From Derxia lacustris (GTDB taxonomy: Bacteria > Pseudomonadota > Gammaproteobacteria > Burkholderiales > Burkholderiaceae_E), in the NCBI RefSeq assembly GCF_002105195.1, contig NZ_MUHU01000001.1, positions 362,195 through 426,194 on the forward strand: a DNA stretch of 64,000 bases, read 5' to 3'. Numbering within the stretch: the first letter of the stretch is position 1; each line of letters opens with the position of its first letter. This document shows, piece after piece, positions 20,659 through 31,016 of this stretch. Made by a program: the position numbers and the translations under genes. A model generated the notes under the pieces. It ran no database searches, was not told where the DNA came from, and worked only from the letters and a program-made list of their open reading frames with translations.

Positions 20659-20921
20659 GCGTCCTCCCGGCCCAGATCGAGCGGCTGTGCGGCGCCGAGC
20701 GGATCCTCGGGATCGACGACTTCGAGCCGCTGCCGCGCCGCCGCCAGCTGGGCCTGGCACACGCGCACCAGCTCCGCGCCGCGCTGATAGGCCGTCACCG
20801 AGGCATCGAGCGGCAGCTGCTGCGATTCCATGGTTTCGACGAGGCGTTCGAGCTCGGCGAGCGCGGTCTCGAAACTGGGCGGATCGGCGGATTCGGCGGC
20901 GGTTGCCGGAGTGGTGGACAT
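20655..20921 (-). CDS. xseB: exodeoxyribonuclease VII small subunit
   Basis: The 88-aa small subunit of exonuclease VII. The core 'SFETALAELERLVETMESQQL' followed by 'LDASVTAYQRGAELVRVCQAQL' is diagnostic. The ATG at 20921 has GAGGA upstream; the frame is open further, but without support. It is the first gene of the xseB-ispA-dxs operon and diverges from the Rieske oxygenase gene. Confidence 0.92.
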   Translation of the reverse strand: MSTTPATAAESADPPSFETALAELERLVETMESQQLPLDASVTAYQRGAELVRVCQAQLAAARQRLEVVDPEDPLGAAQPLDLGREDA

Positions 20922-21296
20922 TGCAATCCTCGAAGGCGGGGCCCGGCATTTTAAGCGCGCCTGGGCCATCTCCCGGACCCTGCGCCGCCCAGCCGCAATC
21001 GGCGCCGTACATCAGCCGCATTTACGTTTGTTGAACCAAGCCAATTCCGGCGGAAAGGACTTTGCTAGACTCCGCAGTTCCTCGGACGAATCGCAAATTT
21101 CCGCATTGGTCCGAATGCCCTGTTTGGTTGCACGGATTCCGATTGCGGAATTCCCTTTCGGATCATGCAGTTACGGGGGCGAAGGTTGGACGGTGACGCA
21201 CTTGTTGCGCCGGCCGTCCGGTTTTTCGACTCCCTCTCCGGCGCGCAACGCACCGGAGTCGTTTGGGTGTCTTCAATTCATTAAAGGGTTGGGGTC
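20922..21296. other. intergenic region between divergent xseB and Rieske oxygenase genes
   Basis: A 375-bp interval. It is less GC-rich than its surroundings between about 20990 and 21290, as expected for promoter DNA. I could not find a convincing -35/-10 pair for either gene. No ORF here is supported. Confidence 0.5.
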
Positions 21297-22430
21297 ATGT
21301 CAGACATTGGCAATCAAGTCGCGCTCGCGCGTCCGTCTAGCCAACTTCCTGTCACCTGGTATTTCGACGAAAAGCTTTACCAGCAGGAACTCCATCAACT
21401 GTTCGCGCCGTCCGCGCGCTATGTGGGCACGCGCCTCATGGTGCCGGAGCACGGCGACTATTACGCGCTGCCGCAAGAGGATCACGGCCGCGCGCTGGTG
21501 CACAACGAACGCGGCATCGAGCTCATCTCCAACGTCTGCCGGCACCGCCAGGCGGTGATGCTCGAAGGCCGTGGCAATACCGGCGGCAAGAACATCGTTT
21601 GCCCGCTGCACCGCTGGACCTACGATCTCAAGGGCGAACTCATCGGCGCGCCGCATTTTGCCGAGAACCCCTGCCTCAACCTGAGGCGCTCGCCGACGCT
21701 GGAATGGAACGGCCTGCTGTTCGAGGACAGCGGCTCGCAGCTGTCGCGCGAGGTGCTGGCCGAGCTGGAAACCTCGAAGTTCGCCAAGTACTTCGACTTC
21801 ACCGGCTACCGGCTCGACCATGTGGAAATGCACGAGTGCAACTACAACTGGAAGACCTTCATCGAGGTCTACCTGGAGGACTACCACGTCGTGCCCTTCC
21901 ATCCCGGCCTGGGCAAGTTCGTGAACTGCGGCAATCTGGCCTGGGAATTCGGCAAGCATTTCTCGGTGCAGACCGTGGGCCTGCTCGATTCGCTCGGCAA
22001 GCCGGGTTCCAGGACCTACGAGCAGTGGCACAACCAGTGCCGCAAGTACTTCGACAACGGCAATTCGCTGCCCGAGTTCGGCGCGGTGTGGATGACGGTC
22101 TATCCGAACATCATGCTGGAGTGGTATCCGGGCGTGCTCACGGTTTCCACGCTGCATCCGATGGGCATGGGCCGGACGATGAACATCGTCGAGTTCTACT
22201 ACCCCGAGGAAATCTGCTGGTTCGAGCGCGAGTTCGTCGATGCCCAGCGCGCGGCCTACATGGAAACCGCGATCGAGGACGACGAGATCGCCGAGCGCAT
22301 GGATCGTGGCCGGCGCGCACTGCTCAACCGCGGCATCAACGAGGTCGGGCCCTACCAGTCGCCGTTCGAGGACGGGATGCTCCACTTCCACGAGTACCTG
22401 CGGCGCGAACTCGGCCGACCGTCGATTTGA
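21297..22430 (+). CDS. Rieske [2Fe-2S] ring-hydroxylating oxygenase, alpha-subunit type
   Basis: A 377-aa soluble protein with an N-terminal Rieske domain, cluster ligands C81-x-H83 in 'NVCRHRQAV' and C102-x2-H105 in 'VCPLHRW'. The C-terminal catalytic domain has the mononuclear iron motif 'DYHVVPFHPG' (Asp195, His197, His202). It would hydroxylate or demethylate an organic substrate with electrons from a separate reductase, which is not encoded nearby. The ATG at 21297 follows 'AAAGGGTTGGGG'. It is divergent from the isoprenoid operon. The substrate cannot be told from sequence; the position makes a role in isoprenoid or lipid modification possible but unproven. Confidence 0.85.
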   Translation: MSDIGNQVALARPSSQLPVTWYFDEKLYQQELHQLFAPSARYVGTRLMVPEHGDYYALPQEDHGRALVHNERGIELISNVCRHRQAVMLEGRGNTGGKNIVCPLHRWTYDLKGELIGAPHFAENPCLNLRRSPTLEWNGLLFEDSGSQLSREVLAELETSKFAKYFDFTGYRLDHVEMHECNYNWKTFIEVYLEDYHVVPFHPGLGKFVNCGNLAWEFGKHFSVQTVGLLDSLGKPGSRTYEQWHNQCRKYFDNGNSLPEFGAVWMTVYPNIMLEWYPGVLTVSTLHPMGMGRTMNIVEFYYPEEICWFEREFVDAQRAAYMETAIEDDEIAERMDRGRRALLNRGINEVGPYQSPFEDGMLHFHEYLRRELGRPSI

Positions 22431-22433
22431 CGG

Positions 22434-22478
22434 CGGGCGGGCGCGCTGCGCTGCCGCCCGCCCGCGCCTTCGGGCGCG
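22434..22478. repeat. two back-to-back GC-rich hairpins after the oxygenase gene
   Basis: CGGGCGGG (22434-22441) pairs with CCCGCCCG (22457-22464), and CGCGCC (22463-22468) pairs with GGCGCG (22473-22478) around a TTCG loop. There is no T run. They may protect the mRNA 3' end or slow transcription before the next gene. Confidence 0.4.
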
Positions 22479-22501
22479 GCGCGGGCAGCTGAGGGCGGCG
22501 C

Positions 22502-23395
22502 ATGCAATCGCTCTGGATGCTGGCGGCGGCGGCGTTGTTCTCGCTGGTCGCCGCCTTCGTCAAGCTCGCCATCGATGCGCACAGCGCCTGGGAAATCCTG
22601 TTCTGGCGCAATGCCGTGGGGCTGGCGGTGCTGCTGCCGATGGCGCTGCGGCGCATGGGCGGCCTGCGCGCGCTGGTGGTCACGCCGCACTGGCGCGGCC
22701 ATCTGGCGCGCAATGCGTCGGGCACGACGGCGGTGCTGCTGTGGTTTGCCACCACCGCCCATCTGCCGCTGGCGACGGCGCTCACGCTCAACTACACCTC
22801 GTCGCTGTTTCTGGCTGCGCTGCTGGTCGGTGGCGCCTGGCGTGCCGGTCGGCGTGGACCGGGCCGGCGGATGCTGGCCGCGCTGCTGATCGGCTTTGCC
22901 GGCATCGTCTGCGTGCTGCGGCCCACGCTCGCGCCCGAGCAATGGCTGTGGGGCGCGGCCGGACTGGCGTCGGGATTGCTCGGCGCGGGCGCGCTGCTGT
23001 CGCTGCGCACGCTCGGCCAGCTCGGCGAGCCGTCGACGCGCACGGTGTTCTACTTTTCATTGAGCGGGGCGGCGGCCGGCGCTGCGGGCATGCTGGCCTT
23101 CGGCGCGCACTGGCCCGATGCGCGCCATCTCGGCTATCTGCTGGCGGTGGGCGGATTGGCGCTGGTGGCGCAACTGGCGCTCACCCATGCCTACGGACGC
23201 GGCAAGCCGCTGCTGGCGGCGACGCTCGGCTACAGCACCATCGTGTTTGGCAGCGGCTGGGGCTGGCTGGTGTGGGGCGACGTGACGCCGGCGCAGGCGT
23301 GGATCGGCATCGGGCTGATCGCCGGCGCCGGGGCATGGGCCACGCTGCTGACGGCGCAGGCCACGGCCGATCCGGCAGCGGCCGCTCGGCGCTGA
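22502..23395 (+). CDS. EamA/DMT family transporter
   Basis: A 297-aa inner-membrane protein with ten predicted hydrophobic helices arranged as two EamA repeats, beginning 'MQSLWMLAAAALFSLVAAFVKL'. The first repeat carries 'ILFWRNAVGLAVLLP' and the second 'TLGYSTIVFGSGWGWLVWGD'. DMT members export metabolites or amino acids; the substrate is unknown. A sulfurtransferase gene starts 34 bases downstream, so the two could be co-transcribed. Confidence 0.82.
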   Translation: MQSLWMLAAAALFSLVAAFVKLAIDAHSAWEILFWRNAVGLAVLLPMALRRMGGLRALVVTPHWRGHLARNASGTTAVLLWFATTAHLPLATALTLNYTSSLFLAALLVGGAWRAGRRGPGRRMLAALLIGFAGIVCVLRPTLAPEQWLWGAAGLASGLLGAGALLSLRTLGQLGEPSTRTVFYFSLSGAAAGAAGMLAFGAHWPDARHLGYLLAVGGLALVAQLALTHAYGRGKPLLAATLGYSTIVFGSGWGWLVWGDVTPAQAWIGIGLIAGAGAWATLLTAQATADPAAAARR

Positions 23396-23429
23396 GCGAT
23401 CATCGCGGCTTTCCGCCCGGAGCCCCGCG

Positions 23430-24302
23430 ATGCCCCACACCACGCTGATCGACGCCGCCACGCTCGCGGCCCATCTCGACGACGCCGACTGGCTCGTCAT
23501 CGACACCCGCTTCGATCTGGCCAATCCGGCCTGGGGCGAGGCCGATTACGCCGCCACCGGCCATGTGCGCGGCGCGGTCTACGCCCATCTCGACCGCGAG
23601 CTGTCGGCCAAGGGCGACGCGGCCATCAACGGCGGCCGCCATCCGCTGCCGTCGCGCGAGGAAGCCGCGCGCCGCTTTGCGCAGCTGGGCATCGGCGATG
23701 CCACGCAGGTGGTGGTCTACGACACCCAGGGCGCGATGTTCGCGGGCCGGCTGTGGTGGATGCTGCGCTGGTGCGGCCACGCCAAGGTGGCGGTGCTCGA
23801 CGGCGGTTTCGCGGGCTGGCAGGCCTACGCCGCCGCGCACGCCGATGCCGCCGCGCTGGTCGAGCACACGGTCACGCGGCGCGCGCCGGCCGCCTTCACG
23901 CTGCGCCCGGCGCTGGAACAGCTGGCGGACGCCGCCGCCGTGCGCGCCAACATCGACAGCGCCGCGCTCACCCTGCTCGATGCGCGCGCGCCCGACCGGT
24001 TTCGCGGCGAGAACGAGAAGACCGATCCGGTCGCCGGCCACATCCCGGGCGCGGTGAATGCGTTCTTCAAGGACAACCTGGACGCCGACGGCCACTTCAA
24101 GCCGGCCGCCGCGCTGCGCGAACGCTTCGACGCGCTGGCCGGCGGCAAACCGCTGCTGCATCAGTGCGGCTCGGGCGTGACCGCCTGCCACAACCTGCTC
24201 GCGGCGCGGCATGCGGGCATCGAGACCGGCGTGCTCTACGCCGGCAGCTGGAGCGAATGGATCGAGGACCGCGCGCGGCCGGTGGCGACCGGCGCGCAGT
24301 GA
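23430..24302 (+). CDS. sseA: sulfurtransferase (3-mercaptopyruvate/thiosulfate type)
   Basis: A 290-aa protein with two rhodanese domains (about 1-140 and 165-285). The inactive first domain has 'DTRFDLANPAWGEADYAATGHVRGAVYAH'-type sequence. The active second domain has Cys246 in the loop 'CGSGVTAC', which matches 3-mercaptopyruvate sulfurtransferases (CGSGVTA) better than thiosulfate rhodaneses. It moves sulfane sulfur in cysteine and cyanide metabolism. Convergent with the cytochrome gene. Confidence 0.88.
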   Translation: MPHTTLIDAATLAAHLDDADWLVIDTRFDLANPAWGEADYAATGHVRGAVYAHLDRELSAKGDAAINGGRHPLPSREEAARRFAQLGIGDATQVVVYDTQGAMFAGRLWWMLRWCGHAKVAVLDGGFAGWQAYAAAHADAAALVEHTVTRRAPAAFTLRPALEQLADAAAVRANIDSAALTLLDARAPDRFRGENEKTDPVAGHIPGAVNAFFKDNLDADGHFKPAAALRERFDALAGGKPLLHQCGSGVTACHNLLAARHAGIETGVLYAGSWSEWIEDRARPVATGAQ

Positions 24303-24309
24303 TTGCGCG

Positions 24310-24354
24310 GCGGCATGGCCCGGATTGCGGCTGACGCTGCGCCGGCCGTGCCGC
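24310..24354. terminator. stem-loop between convergent genes
   Basis: GCGGCATGGCC (24310-24320) pairs with GGCCGTGCCGC (24344-24354), 11 pairs with one wobble. There is no T tract, so its role as a terminator is uncertain. Confidence 0.3.
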
Positions 24355-24377
24355 GCCGCGCCGCAGCCGCGTGTGGT

Positions 24378-25697
24378 TCAGCGCACGCCCGCAGCGCCCG
24401 CCGGCCGGTCGCTGAGCGTGCGCAGAAACGCCAGCAGCGCATCGATGTCCGCCTCGTCGAACGCAGGCGCGGCGCCCGGCCGGCGGTTGTACGGCACCGA
24501 ATTCACGTTGACATTGCCGCGCAGCTGCGGCGGCAGATCGTCGAAGCGCGCGCCGGGCGGATACCAGTCGTCGGGCGCGGTCGCGCGGGTGGCGTAGAAG
24601 CGCAGCACCTCGCGCAGGTCGCGCAGCGCGCCGTTGTGCATGAAGCGCTCGCGCTCGGCCACATTGCGCAGCGTGGGCGTGCGGAACCAGCCGCACCAGG
24701 CATCGGGCTCGGGCCAGCCGCGCGCACGGGCGGTGCGGCACAGGCCCAGATCGAACTGCCCGCCGGCGCGATTGGCCGCAAGCGCCCGGTTGCGCGGCGC
24801 GGCAATCGCGTCATAGCCAAAGTCGGTGAACGGCGAGCGCGCCGGATTGCTCGACGTGGGGCTGAACTGGTGACACGAGGCGCAATTGCCCTTGTCCGGA
24901 TCGCGGAACAGCGCCATGCCGCGCAGCTCCAGCGGCGCGAGCTGGCCGCGACCGCGCAGCCAGTCGTCGAAGCGCGAGCTGTACGGCGCCATCTCCTCGC
25001 TTTGCAGAAAGGCTTCGAGCGCGGCGCCGGCGGCATCGAGCGCCGCCTTGCCGTCGCTGAGCGCGCGCCGGCCGAAGCGTGCGGCGATCTCGCCGGCATA
25101 GTCGGCGCGCGCGAGCCGGGCCGCCACATCGCGGCCGTTGCGGTTGTTCATCTCGTCGGGATTGAGCAGCGGCAGCGCGGCCTGCTGCGCCAGCGTGTCG
25201 GCGCGGCCGTCGGCCATCAGCCCGCCAAAGGGCGACGGCGCGAGCGCGTCATCGTCCCGATAGAAATAGAGCGGCGGCACCTGGCGCACATACAGCAGCG
25301 ACGGCGTGGCGCGCGGGCTGGCATGGCCGGGCCGGCTGCCGGCCGACACGCCGGCCGGCGTCAGCCGTCCGCCGCCCCAGGCATGCGCCGGATCGTGGCA
25401 GCTGGCGCAGCTGCTGCCGGCCGGACGCGACAGGCTGGCGTCGAAGAACAGCCGCCGGCCCAGCGCGGCGAGCGCCGGATCGGGATGGAATTCGCGCACC
25501 GGCGACACGATTGCGGCGCGCTCCGGCGTGCTGCCGATGCGGGCGGGAGCGGACTGCGCGCGGCCGTCGACCGCGCCAGGGCGCGCCGCAGCGGCGTCGC
25601 CGGTCACCGGCAGCGCGGCCTGCGCCGCCGCCAGCGCCATCCACGCCAGCAGCAGCGCAGCCGCCAGCCGCCGCACCGCCCGCCCGCTGTGCATCAC
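24378..25697 (-). CDS. di-heme cytochrome c peroxidase / MauG-like protein
   Basis: A 439-aa exported protein with an N-terminal signal sequence (about 1-28) and two c-type heme motifs, CASCH at residues 97-101 and 272-276, in the bacterial cytochrome c peroxidase/MauG superfamily. Supporting blocks are 'LGRRLFFDASLSRP', 'RATPSLLYV', 'RGMALFRD' and 'RTPTLRNVAERERFMHNGAL'. It probably acts in the periplasm on peroxide or on a partner substrate. The gene overlaps the end of the metallophosphoesterase gene by four bases, so it is the second gene of a coupled pair. Confidence 0.85.
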   Translation of the reverse strand: MMHSGRAVRRLAAALLLAWMALAAAQAALPVTGDAAAARPGAVDGRAQSAPARIGSTPERAAIVSPVREFHPDPALAALGRRLFFDASLSRPAGSSCASCHDPAHAWGGGRLTPAGVSAGSRPGHASPRATPSLLYVRQVPPLYFYRDDDALAPSPFGGLMADGRADTLAQQAALPLLNPDEMNNRNGRDVAARLARADYAGEIAARFGRRALSDGKAALDAAGAALEAFLQSEEMAPYSSRFDDWLRGRGQLAPLELRGMALFRDPDKGNCASCHQFSPTSSNPARSPFTDFGYDAIAAPRNRALAANRAGGQFDLGLCRTARARGWPEPDAWCGWFRTPTLRNVAERERFMHNGALRDLREVLRFYATRATAPDDWYPPGARFDDLPPQLRGNVNVNSVPYNRRPGAAPAFDEADIDALLAFLRTLSDRPAGAAGVR

Positions 25698-27124
25698 GGC
25701 GCCAGATAGCCCGTCTTGTCGCAGACCAGCTTGCTGCCGCTCAGCGTGCAGGTAGTCAGCAGCTTGCCGTCGCGCGTCATGGCCTTGTAGACCCAGCCGG
25801 CGCCGACCCGGTCCATCACCAGAAAGCCGAAGGTCGAGGTGTGGGCGATGCTGTCGATGACCGCGCCCGGCGCCGGCGTGCTGCCGGCCGGCAGCGGGTC
25901 GGGCAGGTTCACGTCGAGGTTGTCGCCGCCGTTGCCGCTCACGATGGTGGCCGGATGGTTGCTGCTGAAGCTGATGGCCTGGAAGTCGTGCACATGGCCG
26001 TGGATGGCCAGCTTGATGCCGCTCGGGTAGTAGGCGCTCGGGTAGGTCGCATCGCCGACCGACAGCAGCGCGGCATTGCCGCCCGCCGGCGCGGCGCCGG
26101 CCAGCGGCGCAAACGCCAGGATCGGATGGTGATTGGCCCAGATGCTGGCCACGCCGGTCTTCTGCGCCAGCTCGGCCGCCTTCTTGAACTGCGCCTGATA
26201 GGTCGTGAACTGGAAGTCGGTGCTCTTGAGCGCGGCCTTGCCGGTCTTGGCGCTGTCGAAAACGATCACCTGGGTATCGGCGCCGATCGGCACCGCAAAC
26301 GGGTCGGTGTAGTTGCCGGTGCTGTCGTTGGCCGGGTCATCGCAGCTGCGCGCGGCGCTGTAGGCCGAGGTGTCGAGGAAGCGGGCCCAGCCCTGGCCGG
26401 CGCGCGCGCATTCCTCATGATTGCCGCGCACCATCACCCAGGGCGCGGCGGCCAGCAGTCGGGCGGCCGGCTTGAACAGGTCGGCTTCCCAGGTATCCCA
26501 GCCATAGCCCCAGGGGCTGCCCTGGCAGCCGGCGACGTCGCTCGGGCAGGCGTTTTCGCGGTAGTGGTAGTCGCCGATGTGCAGCACCAGATCGGGCTTG
26601 AGCACGGCGGCCGCGGTGGCGATGGTCTCGAACGGCCAGGCGCCGGCATCGGAGCAGGCCTGCCAGGCGTTGTCGGCCTTCTTCATGCGGCAGCCGGTAT
26701 CGGCCAGCACGACGACGCGCTGCGGGCTGGCCTTGGGCAGCGGCAGCGTGCGGCTGCCGAGCGTCAGCGTCTTGGCCGTGGCGGGCACGGCGATTTCGCA
26801 GGACAGCACCGGGAAGGCCGAGGCCTTCGAATCCTCGGCGGCGCTGGCGGTGCTGCGCTGGGCCGGCGTGCCGGCGCCGGCGCGCAGCGTCATGCGGCTG
26901 GCGTTGCCGTCGATTTCGACGCGCGGGCAGGTGTCGGCATGCGAGCTGACGGCGCGCGCGATGGCGGCGCCGTTCGGGCCCAGCTCGACCCAGGCCGACT
27001 TCACATAGGTATCGACGCTGGCGGGATCGGCCGCGAGGCCGTCGTCGCTGCCGCAGGCGGCAAGCAGGAGCGCTGTGCACAGCATGGCGATCGGCAAAGT
27101 CTGGGTGCGGGCGGGTGCCGGCAT
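25694..27124 (-). CDS. metallophosphoesterase lipoprotein
   Basis: A 476-aa exported protein with lipobox LLLAAC (about residue 24) and a calcineurin-like metallophosphoesterase domain. Metal-site motifs appear in order: 'DTGCR', 'IGDYHYRE', 'RGNHEEC', 'WANHHPIL' and 'HGHVHDF'. It should hydrolyse phosphate esters outside the cytoplasm, tethered to a membrane. About 130 residues before the domain are unassigned. It precedes and overlaps the di-heme cytochrome gene. The substrate is not predictable. Confidence 0.85.
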   Translation of the reverse strand: MPAPARTQTLPIAMLCTALLLAACGSDDGLAADPASVDTYVKSAWVELGPNGAAIARAVSSHADTCPRVEIDGNASRMTLRAGAGTPAQRSTASAAEDSKASAFPVLSCEIAVPATAKTLTLGSRTLPLPKASPQRVVVLADTGCRMKKADNAWQACSDAGAWPFETIATAAAVLKPDLVLHIGDYHYRENACPSDVAGCQGSPWGYGWDTWEADLFKPAARLLAAAPWVMVRGNHEECARAGQGWARFLDTSAYSAARSCDDPANDSTGNYTDPFAVPIGADTQVIVFDSAKTGKAALKSTDFQFTTYQAQFKKAAELAQKTGVASIWANHHPILAFAPLAGAAPAGGNAALLSVGDATYPSAYYPSGIKLAIHGHVHDFQAISFSSNHPATIVSGNGGDNLDVNLPDPLPAGSTPAPGAVIDSIAHTSTFGFLVMDRVGAGWVYKAMTRDGKLLTTCTLSGSKLVCDKTGYLAP

Positions 27125-27194
27125 GGTGCTTCCTCGGTGGACGGTGAAAGTCCGCGAGGCTAGGCAGCCGGGATGACCCCGCCGTGACCCGGAC

Positions 27195-27620
27195 TCAGGC
27201 GGCCGGACGGGCAGCGGCGGCGGCCGCCTTCATCGCATCGGCCAGCGCGGTGTAGGCGGTGGCCCAGGCGGCGCGCGTCTCGGCCGGGAAGTGCTCGTCG
27301 CCGAGCCCGGTCTGGAGCGTGGCCAGCAGCGCCAGTCCGACGGTCTCGTAGTGCTCGTCCTTCACGCCGTAATGCACATGCAGCCGGCCGAGCGACTGGA
27401 TGTCGCGCATCACGGTGTCGAGCTTGTCGAGCTTGTCGATGACGGTCGCCAGCATCGCCACCAGCTTGCGGCCCTGCATGCCGATGTCGCCCTTGAACAG
27501 CGCACGCAGCGACGGGTCGATCTCGAACAGCTTGGCGTAGAAGATGCCGGCCACCACGTCGTGCAAGGGCAGCACGCGCTGCCACGACGCCTGGACGAGG
27601 GCAATTTGTTCCGATGTCAT
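27195..27620 (-). CDS. single-domain globin
   Basis: A 141-aa heme protein of the globin superfamily with no reductase domain. By alignment with Vitreoscilla hemoglobin and neuroglobin, the proximal ligand is His81 in 'LGRLHVHYGV', and 'FYAKLFEIDPSLRALFKGD' is the typical B-C-CD region. Likely roles are O2 or NO binding. The ATG at 27620 gives the normal N-terminus 'MTSEQIALVQASW'; the frame is open 15 codons further upstream. Divergent from metY. Confidence 0.87.
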   Translation of the reverse strand: MTSEQIALVQASWQRVLPLHDVVAGIFYAKLFEIDPSLRALFKGDIGMQGRKLVAMLATVIDKLDKLDTVMRDIQSLGRLHVHYGVKDEHYETVGLALLATLQTGLGDEHFPAETRAAWATAYTALADAMKAAAAAARPAA

Positions 27621-27835
27621 GAAGTTTTCTCGCGCCTTTATTAGGGGCCGCGAGTGTCGCCGCAAACCGCGCGCGATGCGAGATGCGCCGAACTGTCGGC
27701 GCGCAGGCAGTCACTGTCCGCGATGCAGCGCCGGTTGCCGGCGGCTGCTGCAATCGGTGCCGAAACCGCTTTCAATGCCGCCACCGGGCGCGGCACGGAA
27801 ACTGCCCTGGCCGCCCGGATCATCAGGAGACAACC

Positions 27836-29128
<1,293 letters not shown>

Positions 29129-29147
29129 ATGAAGCTGCGGCGCGGGC

Positions 29148-29930
29148 TCAATGCCCGTGCTGCACCGCGAACACCGAATAGATGATCGCCACGCCAAGCC
29201 CGATCAGCGCCAGCTGCACAAAGCTCTCATCGCGCCGGCCCTCGCGCTGCAACTGCGGCATCAGGTCGCTGAGCGCGATGTAGATGAAGCTGCTGCTGGC
29301 AATCACCAGCGCGTAGGGAATCAGCGCCGTCACCCGGCCAAACAGCGCCCAGCCCAGCACGCCGCCGCAGACGCCGGCCAGCCCGGTCAGCAGATTGAAG
29401 AAATAGGCGCGCTTGCGGCTGAAGCCGGCATTCAGCAGCACCATGAAATCGCCGATCTGCTGCGGAATCTCGTGCGCAATGATCGAGCCGGCGGCGATCG
29501 CGCCGAGCTTCCAGTCGCTGAGGAAGGCCGCCGCGATCACCACGCCGTCGGCCGCCTTGTGCACCGCATCGCCGATCAGGATCGGCCAGCCGCCGCGCCC
29601 GGCCTGGGCCGCGTCGTGGCCGTGGTGATGGTCGTGATCGTCGCCCTCGTGGTGATGGTCGTGGCGCAGTACCGAGAAGCGCTCCAGCACAAAGAAGGTG
29701 ATGACGCCGCCGAGCAGCAGCCCGAACAGCGCATGCGGCTCGCCGTGCTGCTCGAAGGCCTCGGGAAGCATGTGCAGCAGCGCCGCGCCCAGCAGGATGC
29801 CGACCGAGAACGCCACCATTCGGTGAACCATGCGCGCCAGCACGGTGAAGCTGAGAAAGGCCGCCGCGCTGATGCTGAACGCGGCCGACAGCGCAATCGC
29901 GCCGACGATGAGGAGGAGGCTGGTATTCAC
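29148..29930 (-). CDS. ZIP family metal transporter
   Basis: A 260-aa inner-membrane protein with about eight hydrophobic helices. A His/Asp-rich cytoplasmic loop follows helix 3 (about residues 89-107), with the metal-site helices 'GDAVHKAADGVVIAAAF' and 'IIAHEIPQQIGDFMVLL' typical of ZIP transporters. It probably imports zinc or another divalent metal. Convergent with metY. No metal-regulator box was found. Confidence 0.87.
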   Translation of the reverse strand: MNTSLLLIVGAIALSAAFSISAAAFLSFTVLARMVHRMVAFSVGILLGAALLHMLPEAFEQHGEPHALFGLLLGGVITFFVLERFSVLRHDHHHEGDDHDHHHGHDAAQAGRGGWPILIGDAVHKAADGVVIAAAFLSDWKLGAIAAGSIIAHEIPQQIGDFMVLLNAGFSRKRAYFFNLLTGLAGVCGGVLGWALFGRVTALIPYALVIASSSFIYIALSDLMPQLQREGRRDESFVQLALIGLGVAIIYSVFAVQHGH

Positions 29931-30025
29931 GCGGCGCAGTGTAGCCGCGGGCTATCGATGGGCCGGCGGCGATTCGGTGGCCGGCGCCGGCCGGAGGGCG
30001 CGGCTGGCCGGCCGCGCCGCGTGCC

Positions 30026-30892
30026 TCACACGCCGTTGGCCTTGAACCAGGCCAGCATCCGCGCCCAGCCGTCCCTGGCATCGGCCGCCACATAGCTCGG
30101 CCGGTAGTCGGCGTTGAAGGCATGACCCGAGTTCGGATAGACGACGAACTCGCTCTTGCGCGCGGCCGGCGTGCCCCGGGCCAGCTCGCCCTTCATGCGC
30201 TCGATGCCGTCGAGCGGAATGCTGTCGTCCTTGGCGCCGTACAGGCCCAGCACCGGCGCATGCAGCTTCGCTGCCACATCCACCGGATTGCTGGGTTGCA
30301 GCGCCGGGTTGAAGCCGTTGACGAGCTTGCCGTACCAGGCCGCGCCGGCCTTCAGCTGCGGGCTGTGCGCCGCATACATCCACACCACCCGCCCGCCCCA
30401 GCAGAAGCCGGTGATGGCCAGCCGCGTGCCGTCGGCGCCGTCCTTGATGGCGGCGGCCACGGTCGCGTCCAGGTCGGCCAGCGTTTCGGCGTCCGACTTT
30501 TTCGCAACCACGTTCCTGATGAGTTCGGGAATCGCCTGCTCGGCCTTGGCATCGCCCTGGCGCACGAACAGCTCGGGCGCGACCGCGTAGTAGCCGGCCC
30601 GGGCCAGCCGCCGGCACAGATCGGCGATGTGCTCATGCACGCCGAAGATTTCGCTCACCACCAGCACCAGCGGCCAGTGGCTGCCCGCCGCCGGTCGCGC
30701 GCGGTAGGCGGGAATGGCGTCGGCGCCGCTGGCGACGCTGAGTTCGCCGGCCACCAGACCGTCAGGCGAAGTGTGGATGGCGGTCTGGGCCAGCGCGGGC
30801 AGCACGGCGGCGGCAAAGCCCGCGCCGACGGCGCTGCGCACGAAATCGCGGCGGTCGGTACTGACGGGAAGGCTGAGGTCGCTCGGGTTCAT
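30026..30892 (-). CDS. dienelactone hydrolase family protein with Tat-like signal
   Basis: A 288-aa alpha/beta hydrolase of the dienelactone hydrolase family. The catalytic triad is Cys164 in 'GFCWGG', Asp in 'GAKDDSIP' and His in 'NSGHAF'; the N-terminal domain has 'VVSEIFGVHEHI'. The N-terminus 'STDRRDFVRSAVGAGFAAAVLPALA' contains a twin-arginine-like motif, so it may be exported folded. The ATG at 30892 has AGGAG upstream. It is divergent from the di-heme cytochrome at 31080. The natural substrate is unknown. Confidence 0.83.
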   Translation of the reverse strand: MNPSDLSLPVSTDRRDFVRSAVGAGFAAAVLPALAQTAIHTSPDGLVAGELSVASGADAIPAYRARPAAGSHWPLVLVVSEIFGVHEHIADLCRRLARAGYYAVAPELFVRQGDAKAEQAIPELIRNVVAKKSDAETLADLDATVAAAIKDGADGTRLAITGFCWGGRVVWMYAAHSPQLKAGAAWYGKLVNGFNPALQPSNPVDVAAKLHAPVLGLYGAKDDSIPLDGIERMKGELARGTPAARKSEFVVYPNSGHAFNADYRPSYVAADARDGWARMLAWFKANGV

Positions 30893-31016
30893 TGCATCTG
30901 TCTCCTGTGAGAGGGGTGCGGCAAGACCGCAACGGAAAGTGTCGCCCGGGTTGCCGGCGCTGCCGTTCGTCTGACCGCCACCTAACTCGTAACCGTGGAT
31001 TTCCGCGCGATGTCTA

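Noticed and set aside
22434..22478. CRISPR or dispersed REP repeat
   Set aside because: The two hairpins are single local structures. I saw no further copies in the window, so no repeat family is supported.
27621..27835. Possible SAM-type riboswitch in the metY leader
   Set aside because: The interval has a GC-rich hairpin at 27725-27748 but no recognisable SAM-I or SAM-II conserved core.
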